Positions 18,320-29,550 of a stretch of DNA of 46,569 nucleotides are shown one piece after another. The position numbers and the translations under genes are program-made. The notes below the pieces were generated by a model that did not search any database, was not told the origin of the DNA, and worked only from the letters and a program-made list of their open reading frames with translations. Location of the stretch: assembly GCA_947625835.1 (NCBI GenBank), contig CANQPY010000007.1, positions 1-46,569 on the forward strand, read 5' to 3'. This DNA comes from an uncultured Clostridia bacterium (lineage in GTDB: Bacteria; Bacillota; Clostridia; TANB77; CAG-508). Numbering within the stretch: position 1 is the stretch's first letter; every line of letters begins with the position of its first letter.

Positions 18320-20980
18320 ATGATGAAAAAATTTTTATACAAATTAACAACTTTTTTAATTGTGTTTTTTATTATTTTATCTTTTGAAACAGTATTTGCA
18401 AAGACTAATATAGAAAATAGCATTAAAAAGGTAGAATATAGTGAAGAATATAAAAATTGGCTAAAATTAAGTGATGAAGAAAAAAGTAAAGTATTAATGC
18501 CAAGAATGTATGATATAAAAGCCAATAAAACTAATGAACAATATATAAATAGTATTCCTAACATATTAAAACGTTCTACATTATTAAAAGCTAGAATTAT
18601 GAATAAATTTGATTTAAGAACAGAAATTCCAAGCAACGTAAAAATAAGAAATCAAATGGAAACAAATGAATGTTGGGCATTTGCAACATTAGGTGCATTA
18701 GAAAGTCATTTAGGATTGAGAGATAAATTAACAAATAAAGCATCTGTAGCATATGACTATTCAGAGCAACATATGGCTTATGCTACATCAAAGGAAATGT
18801 TTAAAGACAACAAAATAAATGAAAATGGATTTCCAAAAACAGTAAGTGATGGAGGAAATTGTTATAATGCACATGCATACTTAACAAATGGTAGTGGTGC
18901 AGTAACAGAAACAGAAGTACCTTTTACTAATACTCAAGAACTTATAGATATATCAGAAATACAAAATAAAAATGTATCAACAACAGTGTTCGATACTATT
19001 GAATTTGAAACGCCAAAGACAGAAGAACAAAGGCAAGAAGTTATGAAAAAAATGAAAGAGCATATATCTAATTATGGTGGTATTTATGCTGGAATACACG
19101 GAGCAAGTTTAGTATCAGATAGTTATAATAATCTAACAGGCGCAATTTATTGTAGTGATGCAACAACAGACCCAATGGATCATGCAGTTACAATTATTGG
19201 ATGGGATGATACATATAATAAAAATAATTTTAACGAAAAAAATCAACCTAAAAATAATGGTGCATGGATTATAAAAAATTCATGGGGAGAAGAACAACGA
19301 ATGAGCTTGCAAGAAGTAAAGCAAAATTTGTATGAAGCAAATAAAACTTATTTAAATTCGCAAGAAATCGATTCACCTACAAAAATACCTAATCAATTAG
19401 TAATATCATTTTTTGAAGAAGATCAAAAATATGGAGAAGGTAAAGTATCTATAGAAGAAGATGAAGTTATATTACAAATAGGAAATAATGGATATATGTA
19501 TATTTCTTATGAAGACGTAAACGTTTATACTAGCTTGTATGGAATAGAAAAAGCGATAGCAACAAAAGATTATGATAATATTTATCAATATGATGTATTA
19601 GGTTCATCTATGTCAATATCTTTGGAAAGCAATGAAGATCTATATATTGCAAATGTTTTTAAAAGAGATGCTACTGAAAAAGAAAAAATAGATAAAGTAA
19701 GCATTTATACATATCAAGGATATAACTGTGAAGTGTATGTAAATCCAAATGGAGACAACATGAACTTTAATAATTTTCAAAAGGTTCAATTAGCTGAAGG
19801 CAACAATGAAAGCATTGATGCCGGATACCATACATTAGAATTTGCAAATCCAATTGAACTAACAGGAAATAAATTTGTAGTTGCAGTAAAATTGATAAGT
19901 GCTGACTCGCCAAAAACAGTTGCATTAGAAGCAAAGGTAGACAATACTGATTGGAAAGAAGCTATAGTAAACGAAGGTGAAAGTTTTATGGCACTTGAAA
20001 GTGATGTAAAAAATAATGCTTGGCAAGATATAGCAACATTGCAAAATAAAGAATTGCAAGGAAATGCCTGCATAAAGGCATTTACCAAAAAAGAAGGCAG
20101 TGGAGTAACCAAAAATGTAACGAAAATTGAAATATCAACATTACCTACTAAAAAAGAATATATTCAAAACAAGGAAAACTTAGATTTAACATCAGGAACA
20201 ATAAAAGTAACTTATGATGATGGCTCAAATGAAATAATTAGTATGAGTGATAGTGCTGTAACAGTATCTGGTTTTGATAACAAACAAATAGGAACAAAAA
20301 CAATAACTGTAACTTATAAAGGAAAAACTACTACATTTACAGTTCAAATAAAAGCAAAATCTTCAAAATCACAAGAACCTACATCTTCAAATTTTGATAA
20401 ATCTGTAGCAAATATGACTAATGCACAAATTTACTTTTACTCAAGTGATATAGATAAATCTTATGTAAAAGCAAATATTAAAGTTTCAAATATTAAAATA
20501 GGAAGTGAAGACAATAAATATACATATTACTATTACTTATCAGGAACAAAAGGGAATAAAGATATAAAGTGGCAAAAAGCTACAGCACAAAAAGAAAAAG
20601 ATGGAACATATAGTATTACTATAAATCTTGATACAAGAAATATCGAAAACATTAATGAAATATCAGAATCAGACAACTTATACATATATATAAAAGAAAT
20701 TGCAGAACTTAATAGTAAAAAAGTTGAAAAACAACATACTTTACAAGTAAATAGTGAACAAACAGCAGATTTTTATATAGATGGAAAAAAAGTTGATAAT
20801 TTAAATAACATATTTGAATACGAAAATACTCAAGCACAACCGGGAAAAAATCCAGATACTACAACAGCGCCAATGACTATACCACAAACAGGAATTGTAT
20901 CAATTACAATAATAGCAATATTAGCTATAGCAGTAATAGGTGGATATAGTTATTATAGATATAAAAATATAGATAAATAA
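18320..20980 (+). CDS. Surface-anchored C1 (papain-family) cysteine peptidase
   Basis: 886 residues: signal peptide (about 1-27, ending VFA), then a papain-like domain with oxyanion Gln and catalytic Cys in NQMETNECWAFA (about Cys118), His in DHAVTIIGWDD (about His288) and Asn in IIKNSWGEE (about Asn320). A beta-rich middle region follows, then a bacterial Ig-like domain (about 605-680, TIKVTYDDGSNEIIS) and a C-terminal wall anchor: IPQTG, a hydrophobic helix and YRYKNIDK. IPQTG differs from LPxTG at one residue, so it may suit a non-standard sortase or simply be a membrane tether. It would be a secreted protease attached to the cell surface. Two start codons (18320, 18323) are adjacent. Confidence 0.9.
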   Translation: MMKKFLYKLTTFLIVFFIILSFETVFAKTNIENSIKKVEYSEEYKNWLKLSDEEKSKVLMPRMYDIKANKTNEQYINSIPNILKRSTLLKARIMNKFDLRTEIPSNVKIRNQMETNECWAFATLGALESHLGLRDKLTNKASVAYDYSEQHMAYATSKEMFKDNKINENGFPKTVSDGGNCYNAHAYLTNGSGAVTETEVPFTNTQELIDISEIQNKNVSTTVFDTIEFETPKTEEQRQEVMKKMKEHISNYGGIYAGIHGASLVSDSYNNLTGAIYCSDATTDPMDHAVTIIGWDDTYNKNNFNEKNQPKNNGAWIIKNSWGEEQRMSLQEVKQNLYEANKTYLNSQEIDSPTKIPNQLVISFFEEDQKYGEGKVSIEEDEVILQIGNNGYMYISYEDVNVYTSLYGIEKAIATKDYDNIYQYDVLGSSMSISLESNEDLYIANVFKRDATEKEKIDKVSIYTYQGYNCEVYVNPNGDNMNFNNFQKVQLAEGNNESIDAGYHTLEFANPIELTGNKFVVAVKLISADSPKTVALEAKVDNTDWKEAIVNEGESFMALESDVKNNAWQDIATLQNKELQGNACIKAFTKKEGSGVTKNVTKIEISTLPTKKEYIQNKENLDLTSGTIKVTYDDGSNEIISMSDSAVTVSGFDNKQIGTKTITVTYKGKTTTFTVQIKAKSSKSQEPTSSNFDKSVANMTNAQIYFYSSDIDKSYVKANIKVSNIKIGSEDNKYTYYYYLSGTKGNKDIKWQKATAQKEKDGTYSITINLDTRNIENINEISESDNLYIYIKEIAELNSKKVEKQHTLQVNSEQTADFYIDGKKVDNLNNIFEYENTQAQPGKNPDTTTAPMTIPQTGIVSITIIAILAIAVIGGYSYYRYKNIDK

Positions 20981-21002
20981 TTATATAACAATTATATAAA
21001 AT

Positions 21003-21044
21003 AAAAATTTCTAAACAATACAAAAAATTGTTTAGAAATTTTTT
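21003..21044. terminator. Bidirectional terminator
   Basis: AAATTTCTAAACAAT and ATTGTTTAGAAATTT form a 15-base-pair stem with A and T runs outside, between the peptidase and the converging XRE gene. Confidence 0.75.
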
Positions 21045-21054
21045 ATTTATTTTT

Positions 21055-21384
21055 TTAAATATCTGATTCAACAATAGCTTTTGTAACATTATAAATTAAT
21101 CTTTGCTTTTCAGGAGAGCATTCCCTTATTAATTCAGCAAATTCTTTATTTAAATAGTTTTTAGAATTACTAGCAGCACCATTTAAAACATATCCTTCTG
21201 TTACATCTAATAAACCACACAATTGATTTAATCTTTTTAAATTTATATGAGAATTACCTCTTTCCACTCTACTTAAAAAAGCAACTGAAATATCAATTTG
21301 TTCTGCCAAATCTTCTTGAGTTAAATTTTTAGCAAGCCTTGCTTGTTTAATTCTTTGACCAATTACGGCATAATCTAGCGCCAT
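21055..21384 (-). CDS. XRE-family helix-turn-helix regulator
   Basis: 109 residues. The first 65 are a classic Cro/C1 HTH (IGQRIKQARLAKNLTQEDLA, IDISVAFLSRVERG, HINLKRLNQLCGLLDV). The remaining residues form a short helical tail that could dimerise. AGGAAGGTGA precedes the ATG. It probably regulates itself or a neighbour; the divergent adhE promoter is about 220 bases away with a repeat between. Confidence 0.85.
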   Translation of the reverse strand: MALDYAVIGQRIKQARLAKNLTQEDLAEQIDISVAFLSRVERGNSHINLKRLNQLCGLLDVTEGYVLNGAASNSKNYLNKEFAELIRECSPEKQRLIYNVTKAIVESDI

Positions 21385-21481
21385 TTAAAATCACCTTCCT
21401 ATTCTATATATGAATTAATATAGCATTTTATAGTTTAAATTTACAGAAACTGTATACTACAAATAAAACTTATAAGTTAAA

Positions 21482-21595
21482 AGGTGTTTTTTGGGACGGG
21501 GCAAAAAAACACCTTTTTGAAATATAAGAGAATAATAAAATAATAAATGAAATAATATAAAAAGGGTGTTTTTTTGCCCCGTCCCAAAAAACACC
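21482..21595. repeat. MITE-like palindromic repeat, copy B
   Basis: Same 31-base inverted arms as at 3495-3595, with a similar but slightly longer AT-rich middle (shared TTTTGAAATATAA, AGAATAATAAAA and AATATAAAA blocks). It sits between the XRE gene and the adhE promoter. The rest of the 290-base gap (21385-21674) holds only the adhE promoter and leader. Confidence 0.9.
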
Positions 21596-21605
21596 TTTAA
21601 AAATC

Positions 21606-21633
21606 TTGACAAAAAATCTTAATAATATATAAT
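21606..21633 (+). promoter_or_regulatory. Putative sigma-A promoter of adhE
   Basis: TTGACA (21606-21611), 16 bases, TATAAT (21628-21633). AGGAGGAAA lies further down before the ATG at 21675. Confidence 0.65.
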
Positions 21634-21674
21634 AAATATGGTTAAAATAAAAACAAAAGAGGAGGAAATTTTTT

Positions 21675-24283
21675 ATGCCAGATAATATAAGTGAAGAAGA
21701 ACAAAGAGTTCAAAAAATGATTAATGAGCTAATGGAAAAAGCAAAAATAGCCTCAAAAGAATATTTAAAATTAGATCAAAAAACAGTAGATAACATCACA
21801 AAAGCAATGTCAATGGCAGGGTTAGAACATCATATGGAACTTGCCAAAATGGCAGTAGAAGAAACAGGAAGAGGAATTTATGAAGATAAAATAACAAAGA
21901 ACATGTTTGCAACAGAATACATTTATCACAGTATAAAATATGAAAAAACAGTTGGCATCATAAATGAAAACCAAGAAGATGATTATGTAGAAATAGCAGA
22001 ACCAGTTGGAATTATAGCAGGTGTAACTCCTGTAACAAATCCAACTTCTACAACTATGTTTAAATCCATAATTGCAGCAAAAACAAGAAATGTTATTGTA
22101 TTTGGATTCCATCCATCTAGTCAAAAATGTAGCATGGAGGCAGCAAGAATACTTAGAGATGCAGCAATCAAAGCAGGAGCGCCAGAAAATTGTATTTTGT
22201 GGATAGAAGAGCCAAGTGTTTTAGCAACAAGGTTGCTTATGAACCATCCAGATGTAAACTTAATTTTAGCAACAGGTGGAACAGGAATGGTAAAAGCAGC
22301 ATATTCTTGTGGAAAACCAGCACTAGGTGTAGGACCTCGGAAATGTGCCATGTTACATTCATAAATCAGCAAAATTAAAAACAACTGTAAATGATGTTGT
22401 TTTATCAAAAGCATTTGATAATGGAATGATTTGTGCCTCAGAACAAGCAGTTTTAGTAGATAAAGAAATTTATGAAGAATTTGAAAAATTAATGAGAGAA
22501 GCACGGTTGCTATTTTGTAAATCCAGAAGAAAAGAAAAAATTGGCGGATAGTATGTTCGATTATACAGAAGAAAATGGATACAAATTAAAATCAAATATA
22601 CCAGGAAAATCTCCTTATACAATTGCAAAAGAAGCAGGATTTGAAATACCAAAAGATACAAAAGTAATAGTAGTATATGAAGAAGGAATAGGAAGACAGT
22701 ACCCATTTTCAAAAGAAAAATTAAGCCCAGTGCTTACTTATTATATAGTAGAAAATGAAGACGAAGGAATTGAAAGATCAGAAAAACTATTAGAATTTGG
22801 GGGACTTGGACATTCTGCAGTTATTCACTCTGAAAATAAAGAAGTTACACTAAGATTTTCAAAAACTATGAAAGCAGGAAGAATTATAGTTAACTCCCCA
22901 TCAACTCATGGAGCAATAGGTGATATATATAATACAAATATGCCATCACTAACTTTAGGATGTGGTTCATTTGGAGGAAACTCAACAACAGCAAATGTAT
23001 CATCTGTAAATTTAATTAATATAAAAAGAGTTGCGAGAAGGAGAGTTAATATGCAGTGGTTTAAAATTCCAGAAAAAATATATTTTGAAGCAGGTTCAAT
23101 TCAATATTTAGAAAAAATGCCAGACATTGAAAGAGCATTTATTGTAACAGATGAAGGAATGGTTAAATTTGGATATGTTGATAGAATTTTATATCATCTA
23201 AGAAAAAGACAAAAACATGTACACTGTGAAATATTTAGTGATGTAGAGTCAGACCCATCATTTGATACAATAAAAAAAGGTGTTAGTGTAATGCAAGGGT
23301 TCAAACCTGATGTCATTATTGCTTTAGGTGGAGGAAGCCCAATTGATGCAGCAAAAGGAATGTGGTTATTCTACGAAAATCCAGATGCAGATGTAGAAGG
23401 GCTAAAATTAAAATTCATGGATATTAGAAAACGTACCTATAAATTTCCAAAACTAGGAACAAAGTGTAAAATGGTAGCAATTCCAACAACATCTGGAACA
23501 GGTTCTGAAGTAACATCATTTGCAGTTATAACAGACAAAGAAAAAAATAAAAAATATCCATTAGCAGACTATGAATTAACGCCAGATGTAGCAATTGTTG
23601 ACCCAGACTTAGTTATGAGCTTGCCAAAAACAGTTACAGCAGATACTGGAATGGACGTTTTAACACATGCAATTGAAGCATATGTTTCAAATATGGCATC
23701 TGATTACACAGATGGTTTAGCAGAAAAAGCTGTGGAATTAGTAATGAAATATTTAGAAGAGGCATATGATGATGGAACAAACAAATTAGCAAGAGAAAAA
23801 ATGCACAATGCAAGTACAATTGCAGGAATGGCTTTTACTAATGCATTTTTAGGAATAAACCACTCTTTAGCACATAAACTTGGAGCAGAATTTCATATGG
23901 CACATGGTAGATTAAATGCAATTATTTTACCATATGTTATTAGATACAATAGTTCTAAACCTACTAAATTTGTATCATTTCCAAAATATGAATATTTCAT
24001 AGCAGACGAAAAATATTATGAATTAGCAAAAAAAGTTGGATTAAAGGCAGATACTAAAGAAGAAGGAATAAATAGCTTAATTGCAAAAATTCAAGAAATG
24101 AATGAACATTTAAACATTCCAAAATCATTAAAAGATGCAGGAATTGAAGAACAAGAATTTTTAGCAAAGGTAGATATGCTAGCAGACCGTGCCTTTGAAG
24201 ACCAATGTACTAATGCAAATCCAAGGTTACCATTAGTAAGTGAATTAAAACAAATATTATTAGATGCTTATTATGGAAAATAA
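21675..24283 (+). CDS. adhE: Bifunctional acetaldehyde/alcohol dehydrogenase AdhE, with two CGG +1 frame breaks
   Basis: Reduces acetyl-CoA to acetaldehyde and then ethanol, regenerating NAD during fermentation. With two skips the product is about 868 residues, the normal AdhE length. The N-terminal aldehyde dehydrogenase has the catalytic Cys in GMICASEQAV. The C-terminal iron alcohol dehydrogenase has GGGSPIDAAKGMW and the metal ligands in HSLAHKLGAEFHMAHG. Breaks: 22338 (CCT CGG AAA, should be Gly of GVGPGNVP) and 22504 (GCA CGG TTG, should be Gly of REAGCYFVNPEE). Between them an ORF-based view sees three pieces. It complements PflB as an ethanol-forming route. Confidence 0.93.
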
Positions 24284-24312
24284 AGAAAAATGAGAGCATA
24301 TTAAAGTTAAAA

Positions 24313-24353
24313 AGACCACTTAAAAACAATTTTTAAGTGGTCTCCGTTTTTTT
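24313..24353. terminator. Terminator between adhE and asnS
   Basis: AGACCACTTAAAAA and TTTTTAAGTGGTCT form a 14-base-pair stem, followed by CCGTTTTTTT on the plus strand. It lies between converging genes. Confidence 0.8.
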
Positions 24354-25743
24354 AAAATTCACAATTTTTTGGAGTTCTAGGGAAAGGAATAACATCACGG
24401 ATATTTTGCATACCAGTCAAATACATAATAGCTCTTTCAAAACCTAAACCAAATCCAGAATGAACACAACTTCCGTACTTCCTTAAATCTAAATACCAGT
24501 CATATCTATCAAGTGGCATATTTAATTGCTTCATACGATTTAATAATTTATCATAATTTTCTTCTCTTTGACTGCCACCAATAATTTCTCCAATACCAGG
24601 AACAAGTAAATCACTTGCTGCAACAGTTTTTCCATCTGGATTTTGTTTCATATAAAAGGCTTTTATATCTTGAGGATAATCTTTTACAAATACAGGCTTT
24701 TTAAAGATTTTTTCACATAAATATCTTTCATGTTCTGTTTGTAAATCAACACCCCATGAAACTTTATATTCAAATTCATCATTATGTTTTTCTAATTCTT
24801 TTACAGCATCTGTATAACTAATTCTTGCAAAATCAGATTGAATTACATGATTTAGTCTTTCAAGTAAACCATTATCGATAAATTTATTAAAAAATTCCAT
24901 TTCTTCTGGGCAATTATCTAATACATATTGGAAAATATATTTAATCATATCTTCTGCTAAATCCATATCATCATTTAAATCAGCAAAACAAATTTCAGGT
25001 TCAATCATCCAAAACTCTGCAGCATGTTTTACTGTATTTGAATTTTCAGCACGGAAAGTAGGTCCAAAAGTGTAAACATTGCAAAAACTTTGAGCAAAAG
25101 TTTCAGCATTTAATTGTCCACTTACAGTAAGATGAGTAGATTTTCCGAAGAAATCTTGTGAAAAATCAACTTCGCCTTGTTCAGTTTTTGGAATATTGTT
25201 TAAATCAAAAGAATTCACATTAAACATTTCTCCAGCACCTTCAGCATCACTTCCTGTAAGAATAGGAGTATTTACATACACAAAACCTCTTTCTTGAAAA
25301 AATTTATGAATAGCATATGCCAAAACACTTCTAACACGAAAAACGGCACTAAAAGTATTTGCTCTTGGGCGTAAATGAGAAATTGTTCTTAAATATTCAA
25401 AAGAATGCTTTTTATTTTGAAGAGGGTAACTTCTATCTGATAAGCTTTCTATTTCGATTTTAGTTGCTTGAATTTCAAATGGTTGTTTTGCATTTTCTGT
25501 TAAAATAAAATTTCCTACTACTTTAATAGATGAACTAATAGTTAATTTGCATATTTCTTCGAAATTTTCTAAAGCATTATTAAAAACAATTTGTACATTT
25601 TTAAAAAAAGTACCATCATTTAATTCGATAAAACCAAAAGTTTTGGAATCACGAACAGTTTTTACCCAACCTTCTATTGTAATTTCTTTTTGAACAAAGT
25701 CTTTTGTATTTTTGTATAAATCTTTTACGGTTATTTTTTTCAT
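24352..25743 (-). CDS. asnS: Asparaginyl-tRNA synthetase AsnS
   Basis: Class IIb synthetase charging tRNA-Asn. 463 residues: N-terminal OB anticodon-binding domain ([20 protein letters not shown]), then the catalytic domain with motif 2 [12 protein letters not shown] and motif 3 [13 protein letters not shown], ending [10 protein letters not shown]. The start at 25743 is set by GGAGGAAAAGT. No T-box leader could be recognised in the short upstream region. Confidence 0.96.
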   Translation of the reverse strand: MKKITVKDLYKNTKDFVQKEITIEGWVKTVRDSKTFGFIELNDGTFFKNVQIVFNNALENFEEICKLTISSSIKVVGNFILTENAKQPFEIQATKIEIESLSDRSYPLQNKKHSFEYLRTISHLRPRANTFSAVFRVRSVLAYAIHKFFQERGFVYVNTPILTGSDAEGAGEMFNVNSFDLNNIPKTEQGEVDFSQDFFGKSTHLTVSGQLNAETFAQSFCNVYTFGPTFRAENSNTVKHAAEFWMIEPEICFADLNDDMDLAEDMIKYIFQYVLDNCPEEMEFFNKFIDNGLLERLNHVIQSDFARISYTDAVKELEKHNDEFEYKVSWGVDLQTEHERYLCEKIFKKPVFVKDYPQDIKAFYMKQNPDGKTVAASDLLVPGIGEIIGGSQREENYDKLLNRMKQLNMPLDRYDWYLDLRKYGSCVHSGFGLGFERAIMYLTGMQNIRDVIPFPRTPKNCEF

Positions 25744-25831
25744 ACTTTTCCTCCATAACTTTAATATGAACATATTATATGATATTATGTAAGATTTTTC
25801 AACATATAAAAAATAAAATTACATTAAATAG

Positions 25832-25860
25832 TATACACATTTGAGTTTTTTTGTTATAAT
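25832..25860 (+). promoter_or_regulatory. Putative sigma-A promoter
   Basis: TATACA (25832-25837), 17 bases, TATAAT (25855-25860), before the membrane protein gene at 25897. Confidence 0.45.
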
Positions 25861-25896
25861 TTATAAAGAAAAATTGAATAGGAAAGAAGGAATAAT

Positions 25897-27651
25897 ATGA
25901 ATAGAAAGAAAACAAATCTTTTAGTAGTAATATTAAATATTATAGCAATAATTGCATTATATATTTTACAATTTTCACAAAATTATATAATGTCTAATAG
26001 CATTATGTCAGGTAATACTGAAGGATTACAATCTATTTATAGTAGCCCTATAATTGATTTTTTAGTAAATAATATGCCAATTATTATAGCTTCAGTATAT
26101 GCAGTATTAGGAATATTAAATATAATTTGTGCAATTCAAAATAAAGAAAACAAAAAAATATGCTTTTGGCAATTAGTATTTGGAATTTTCTGTATATGGT
26201 CTTATACAATACCCAATATATTGGTAAATAATTATAATATTACAGAATGGGGAGATACTATATTATTTGGCATAATTCCTATAATAGTTGCATTAATTAA
26301 TCTCATATTAATAAAGAGAAATAAACCTAAAGTAATTCAAATTTTATCATATATTGCAGTTATACTATTTGCAATATTACAAATAATAGGAATAATAAGC
26401 ACAATTTATTGGGGGATAATAGCCCTTATTATGCAATTAATATATATATGTTTCCAAGATAAAAATATAGTAGAAAATGAAAAAAGAAAATTTACAAATA
26501 TCATTTTATATTACACTTTGCAACTAATATTAGTTATAAGCTTTTTTCTAATAATTATAGCTTCAATAATAATAACTGCAGTAAATAATAATAGATTTGA
26601 AAATGAACAATCTAAATTATATAATAGTATTATAACATTGCAAGGAAACACAAATGAAAGAATATATATTCCAGTAGAAAAAAATTATAAATATGGATTT
26701 ATTAATGAAAATGGAAAAGAAGAAATCCCATGCACATATGATAGAGTATCATATTTTAATGAAATATCTATCAATAATAATAAATACTATATAGCATTAG
26801 CCAAAAAAGATGATAAATATTATATACTTTCAAAAGACAATAAAGCAATAGCTATAGAAGGATATTTAGAAGATTATTTAAAAGATGTATACGAATATTA
26901 TGATAAAGAAATGATACAACAATTTAATAGTGAAGTAGATTATAGAAGTATATATATACAATCATTTGAATTTATTATACAAACATTAACCAAGAATACG
27001 GAAATAAATCCACAAATATTAAAAACTATAGAACCTAACCATGAAATTAATTTGAATGAGAAAGACTCAAAATATTATGGTAATAACCAAAATTACGCAA
27101 TAATAATAGAACCTGTTTATGGCGAAGAAGATGAAGAAGACTATGATGAAGAAGACTTTTTATTAGGATATATACAATGTAATGTCACCATAAAAAAATC
27201 AAATGGAGAAACTGAATCTAGCATAGTGTATTTACCAGGTTTGGACTTAGAAGAAAAAAACTTAACTACATTTACTAATGGTTATATTGAATTTAAGAAT
27301 GAGGACAATACACAAATGGGGTGGTATGATAATAATGGCAATAAAGTAACAATACCAAATAGTTATACTATAAAAGATATTAAAGAAAATAAAATAATAT
27401 TGCAATTTAATAATTATAGCATAAATTCTACGGCAGAACTTAATTTTAGCATTATAGATACGACTGGAAAAGAATTAATAAGAACAACTGCTTTAAGTAT
27501 GTATGACAAAATGTATTTGATAAAAAATGAAAACAATAAGATGATATTAATTGATAAAGATTTAAAGACTATTTCAAATGAATATGACAAAATAATTGCT
27601 AATATGCAAATAGATGAAGATTACAAATTTAGTTCTTATTATAAATTTTAA
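25897..27651 (+). CDS. Membrane protein with WG-repeat-like extracellular domain
   Basis: 584 residues. The first 230 contain about seven hydrophobic helices. The C-terminal 350 residues are soluble and start with KYGFINENGKEEIPCTYDRV, which matches a WG beta-propeller-like repeat; more degenerate copies occur later (MGWYDNNGNKVTIPNSYTIK, and KMILIDKDLKTISNEYDKI). A strongly acidic stretch (YGEEDEEDYDEEDF) is near residue 410. Function unknown; WG repeats usually mediate surface or protein contacts. It lies alone between asnS and murA. Confidence 0.65.
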   Translation: MNRKKTNLLVVILNIIAIIALYILQFSQNYIMSNSIMSGNTEGLQSIYSSPIIDFLVNNMPIIIASVYAVLGILNIICAIQNKENKKICFWQLVFGIFCIWSYTIPNILVNNYNITEWGDTILFGIIPIIVALINLILIKRNKPKVIQILSYIAVILFAILQIIGIISTIYWGIIALIMQLIYICFQDKNIVENEKRKFTNIILYYTLQLILVISFFLIIIASIIITAVNNNRFENEQSKLYNSIITLQGNTNERIYIPVEKNYKYGFINENGKEEIPCTYDRVSYFNEISINNNKYYIALAKKDDKYYILSKDNKAIAIEGYLEDYLKDVYEYYDKEMIQQFNSEVDYRSIYIQSFEFIIQTLTKNTEINPQILKTIEPNHEINLNEKDSKYYGNNQNYAIIIEPVYGEEDEEDYDEEDFLLGYIQCNVTIKKSNGETESSIVYLPGLDLEEKNLTTFTNGYIEFKNEDNTQMGWYDNNGNKVTIPNSYTIKDIKENKIILQFNNYSINSTAELNFSIIDTTGKELIRTTALSMYDKMYLIKNENNKMILIDKDLKTISNEYDKIIANMQIDEDYKFSSYYKF

Positions 27652-27744
27652 ATTAGACAAAGGAGCAAAGTTATATTCCCTTATTCACTTTTTACGTTAA
27701 GAAAACATAATATATATCAAATAAAAGTGAAAGGTGGTAAAAAA

Positions 27745-28104
27745 ATGTCAGAGTACATAATTGAAGGAGGGAAAAAATTAGAAGGAGAAGTAGTAATCTC
27801 AGGCTCCAAAAATGCATCTTTACCAATTATTGCAGCAAGTATATTAAATAAAGGAATAACAACTCTATACAATGTGCCAAATATACATGATACACAAATG
27901 ATGTTTGAAATTTTACGAAAATTAGGCGGAACAGTAACAAAAAAGAAAAATAAAGTAATTATAGATACAAGTAAAATCTGTAAATATGAAATACCAGAAG
28001 AACTAATGAGACAAATGCGTTCATCTGTTATATTTGTGGGAGCATTAGTTGGAACATATGGCAAAGTAACATTTTCGTATCCAGGGGATTGCGATATTTG
28101 GTAG
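27745..28104 (+). pseudogene. murA: murA 5' fragment, cut by the serine-recombinase element
   Basis: UDP-N-acetylglucosamine 1-carboxyvinyltransferase, N-terminal part: MSEYIIEGGKKLEGEVVISG, SKNASLPIIAA and VTFSYPG. The ATG at 27745 follows AAAGGTGG. After the codons for TYR-PRO-GLY the sequence runs into element DNA (GAT TGC GAT ATT TGG TAG) and stops. The normal sequence is PGGC, which carries the catalytic Cys. The remainder begins at 32950. Unless the element excises, this copy cannot make MurA; Firmicutes often hold two murA genes, so a second may exist elsewhere. Confidence 0.92.
28082..28085 (+). other. attL core of the murA-integrated element
   Basis: CAGG shared with 32946-32949. 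To its left is intact murA (TTTTCGTATC), to its right element DNA. The exact two-base crossover within or beside this core is inferred from restoration of the murA frame. Confidence 0.7.
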
Positions 28105-28154
28105 ATACATTATATAAATAAAATATATTAATAATATGAAGAATGGAGAAAAAA

Positions 28155-29531
28155 ATGGATTTAACAGAGAAAGAAAAAAATTTATTTAGATTGCATGATA
28201 AAGATTTGAAAGAGTCACCATCTTATCATGTTGAAGATGGTCTTATGCAATCATACAATGTAAATGATGATACAGTTCAGGTAACTTTTGGATATATAAA
28301 AAGAGTTTTATTAGAAGTAGCTAAAAAAAGAAAAGTAGAAATTCCTAACGATATAGAATTTGACATGGATGAATTATTAAAAGAAATAATTAATATTCCA
28401 AATAATTTTACGGATTTTAATGTATTATATTATAAAAATTATGATATGTTAAACAAATTTGTTAAAGATAAAATCAAGGGAATGAATTCATATGATATGG
28501 AAGAGTTTTTGAACTACTTTACTGGTATTGGAGGCTTAAATGATTCTTTTCGTGAATTCATGTCGCAATTTATTTTTAAGTTATCTACTAATATAAATAT
28601 GTTAAACCAAGAAATTGACGAAAAAAAAATAGACACTAAAAATTGTGACAATGATTGGATTATAGATTCTACAGATGAAGAATTGGACAATGAAAATGAA
28701 TTTGCAAAAGTAATAAAATCCGAAGATTTTCAAGATTGGGAAGATGTAGAGGATTTAGAAGATTTTGAACAAAAATATTTTGATGACACTCAATACAGTT
28801 TTCAGCATAAGGAAGAGGAAAAACAGGTAACAGATGAAGAATTGATTAACTATTTAAAATTTTTAAATAGTTATCCAAAAATAATGGAATATAAAAATAA
28901 TGGCTTTAGAATGGCTAAAGAATTAAGAGAATTAACTCAAAAAACAAAATTAAATGAATTTTATAGCAATGAAGAATTTTGTGAGAATTTTAAGCAAATA
29001 ATGGCTCATAACACTAAAAAACATATATATCATTTTCATGGTACTCAAGATTTACAAAGTGCTAAAAACATAATTAATGAGGGACTTGGGATGATGAGAA
29101 AGGATTTATCTACTACAACTTATTCAGAATTTAGTATGGATGAAGTAATATTATATAGTAGAGGATTTGGAGGAGAGATTGGAAGAGAGGCAATTGTTAT
29201 AATTGATGAGCCAATTGAAGAAAATGGAAAAAGAAAGAGTATTGTTGAACCATTAGTAGAAGGAAAAAAAATTCATTTTTGCCCTTCAGGTCTTCAAGGA
29301 TTAGCTGGTAAGCCTCAATATATAGTTAATCCACAGTATATAGTGGGATATGTAGATAAAATAAATAAAAAAATTATTTTTAATTCTAAATATTACGATT
29401 ATGATAAATTTAGATTAAAAACTACTAATACTAGGCCAAAAGATGTTCCTTTTAGTAACGAGAGAATAGCTGACGGCATAGCAGATTTCAATCCAAATGA
29501 ATTAGAAGAACAAAAAGATAATCAATTATAA
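28155..29531 (+). CDS. Element cargo protein, possible ADP-ribosyltransferase fold
   Basis: 458 residues, not recognised with certainty. The N-terminal 300 residues are charged and helical, with an acidic patch around 185-215 (DWEDVEDLEDFEQKYF). The C-terminal 160 residues begin HIYHFHGTQDLQSAKNIINE, with the HGT turn seen in PARP/RNA-2'-phosphotransferase-like folds, then TTTYSEFSMDEVILYS and PQYIVNPQYIVGYVDK, where ADP-ribosyltransferases often end. The ATG at 28155 has GGAGA at good spacing; one at 28143 does not. The full H-Y-E triad is not assured. It could be an effector or defence protein. Confidence 0.5.
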   Translation: MDLTEKEKNLFRLHDKDLKESPSYHVEDGLMQSYNVNDDTVQVTFGYIKRVLLEVAKKRKVEIPNDIEFDMDELLKEIINIPNNFTDFNVLYYKNYDMLNKFVKDKIKGMNSYDMEEFLNYFTGIGGLNDSFREFMSQFIFKLSTNINMLNQEIDEKKIDTKNCDNDWIIDSTDEELDNENEFAKVIKSEDFQDWEDVEDLEDFEQKYFDDTQYSFQHKEEEKQVTDEELINYLKFLNSYPKIMEYKNNGFRMAKELRELTQKTKLNEFYSNEEFCENFKQIMAHNTKKHIYHFHGTQDLQSAKNIINEGLGMMRKDLSTTTYSEFSMDEVILYSRGFGGEIGREAIVIIDEPIEENGKRKSIVEPLVEGKKIHFCPSGLQGLAGKPQYIVNPQYIVGYVDKINKKIIFNSKYYDYDKFRLKTTNTRPKDVPFSNERIADGIADFNPNELEEQKDNQL

Positions 29532-29550
29532 AATTAGAAAGGAAGAAAAT

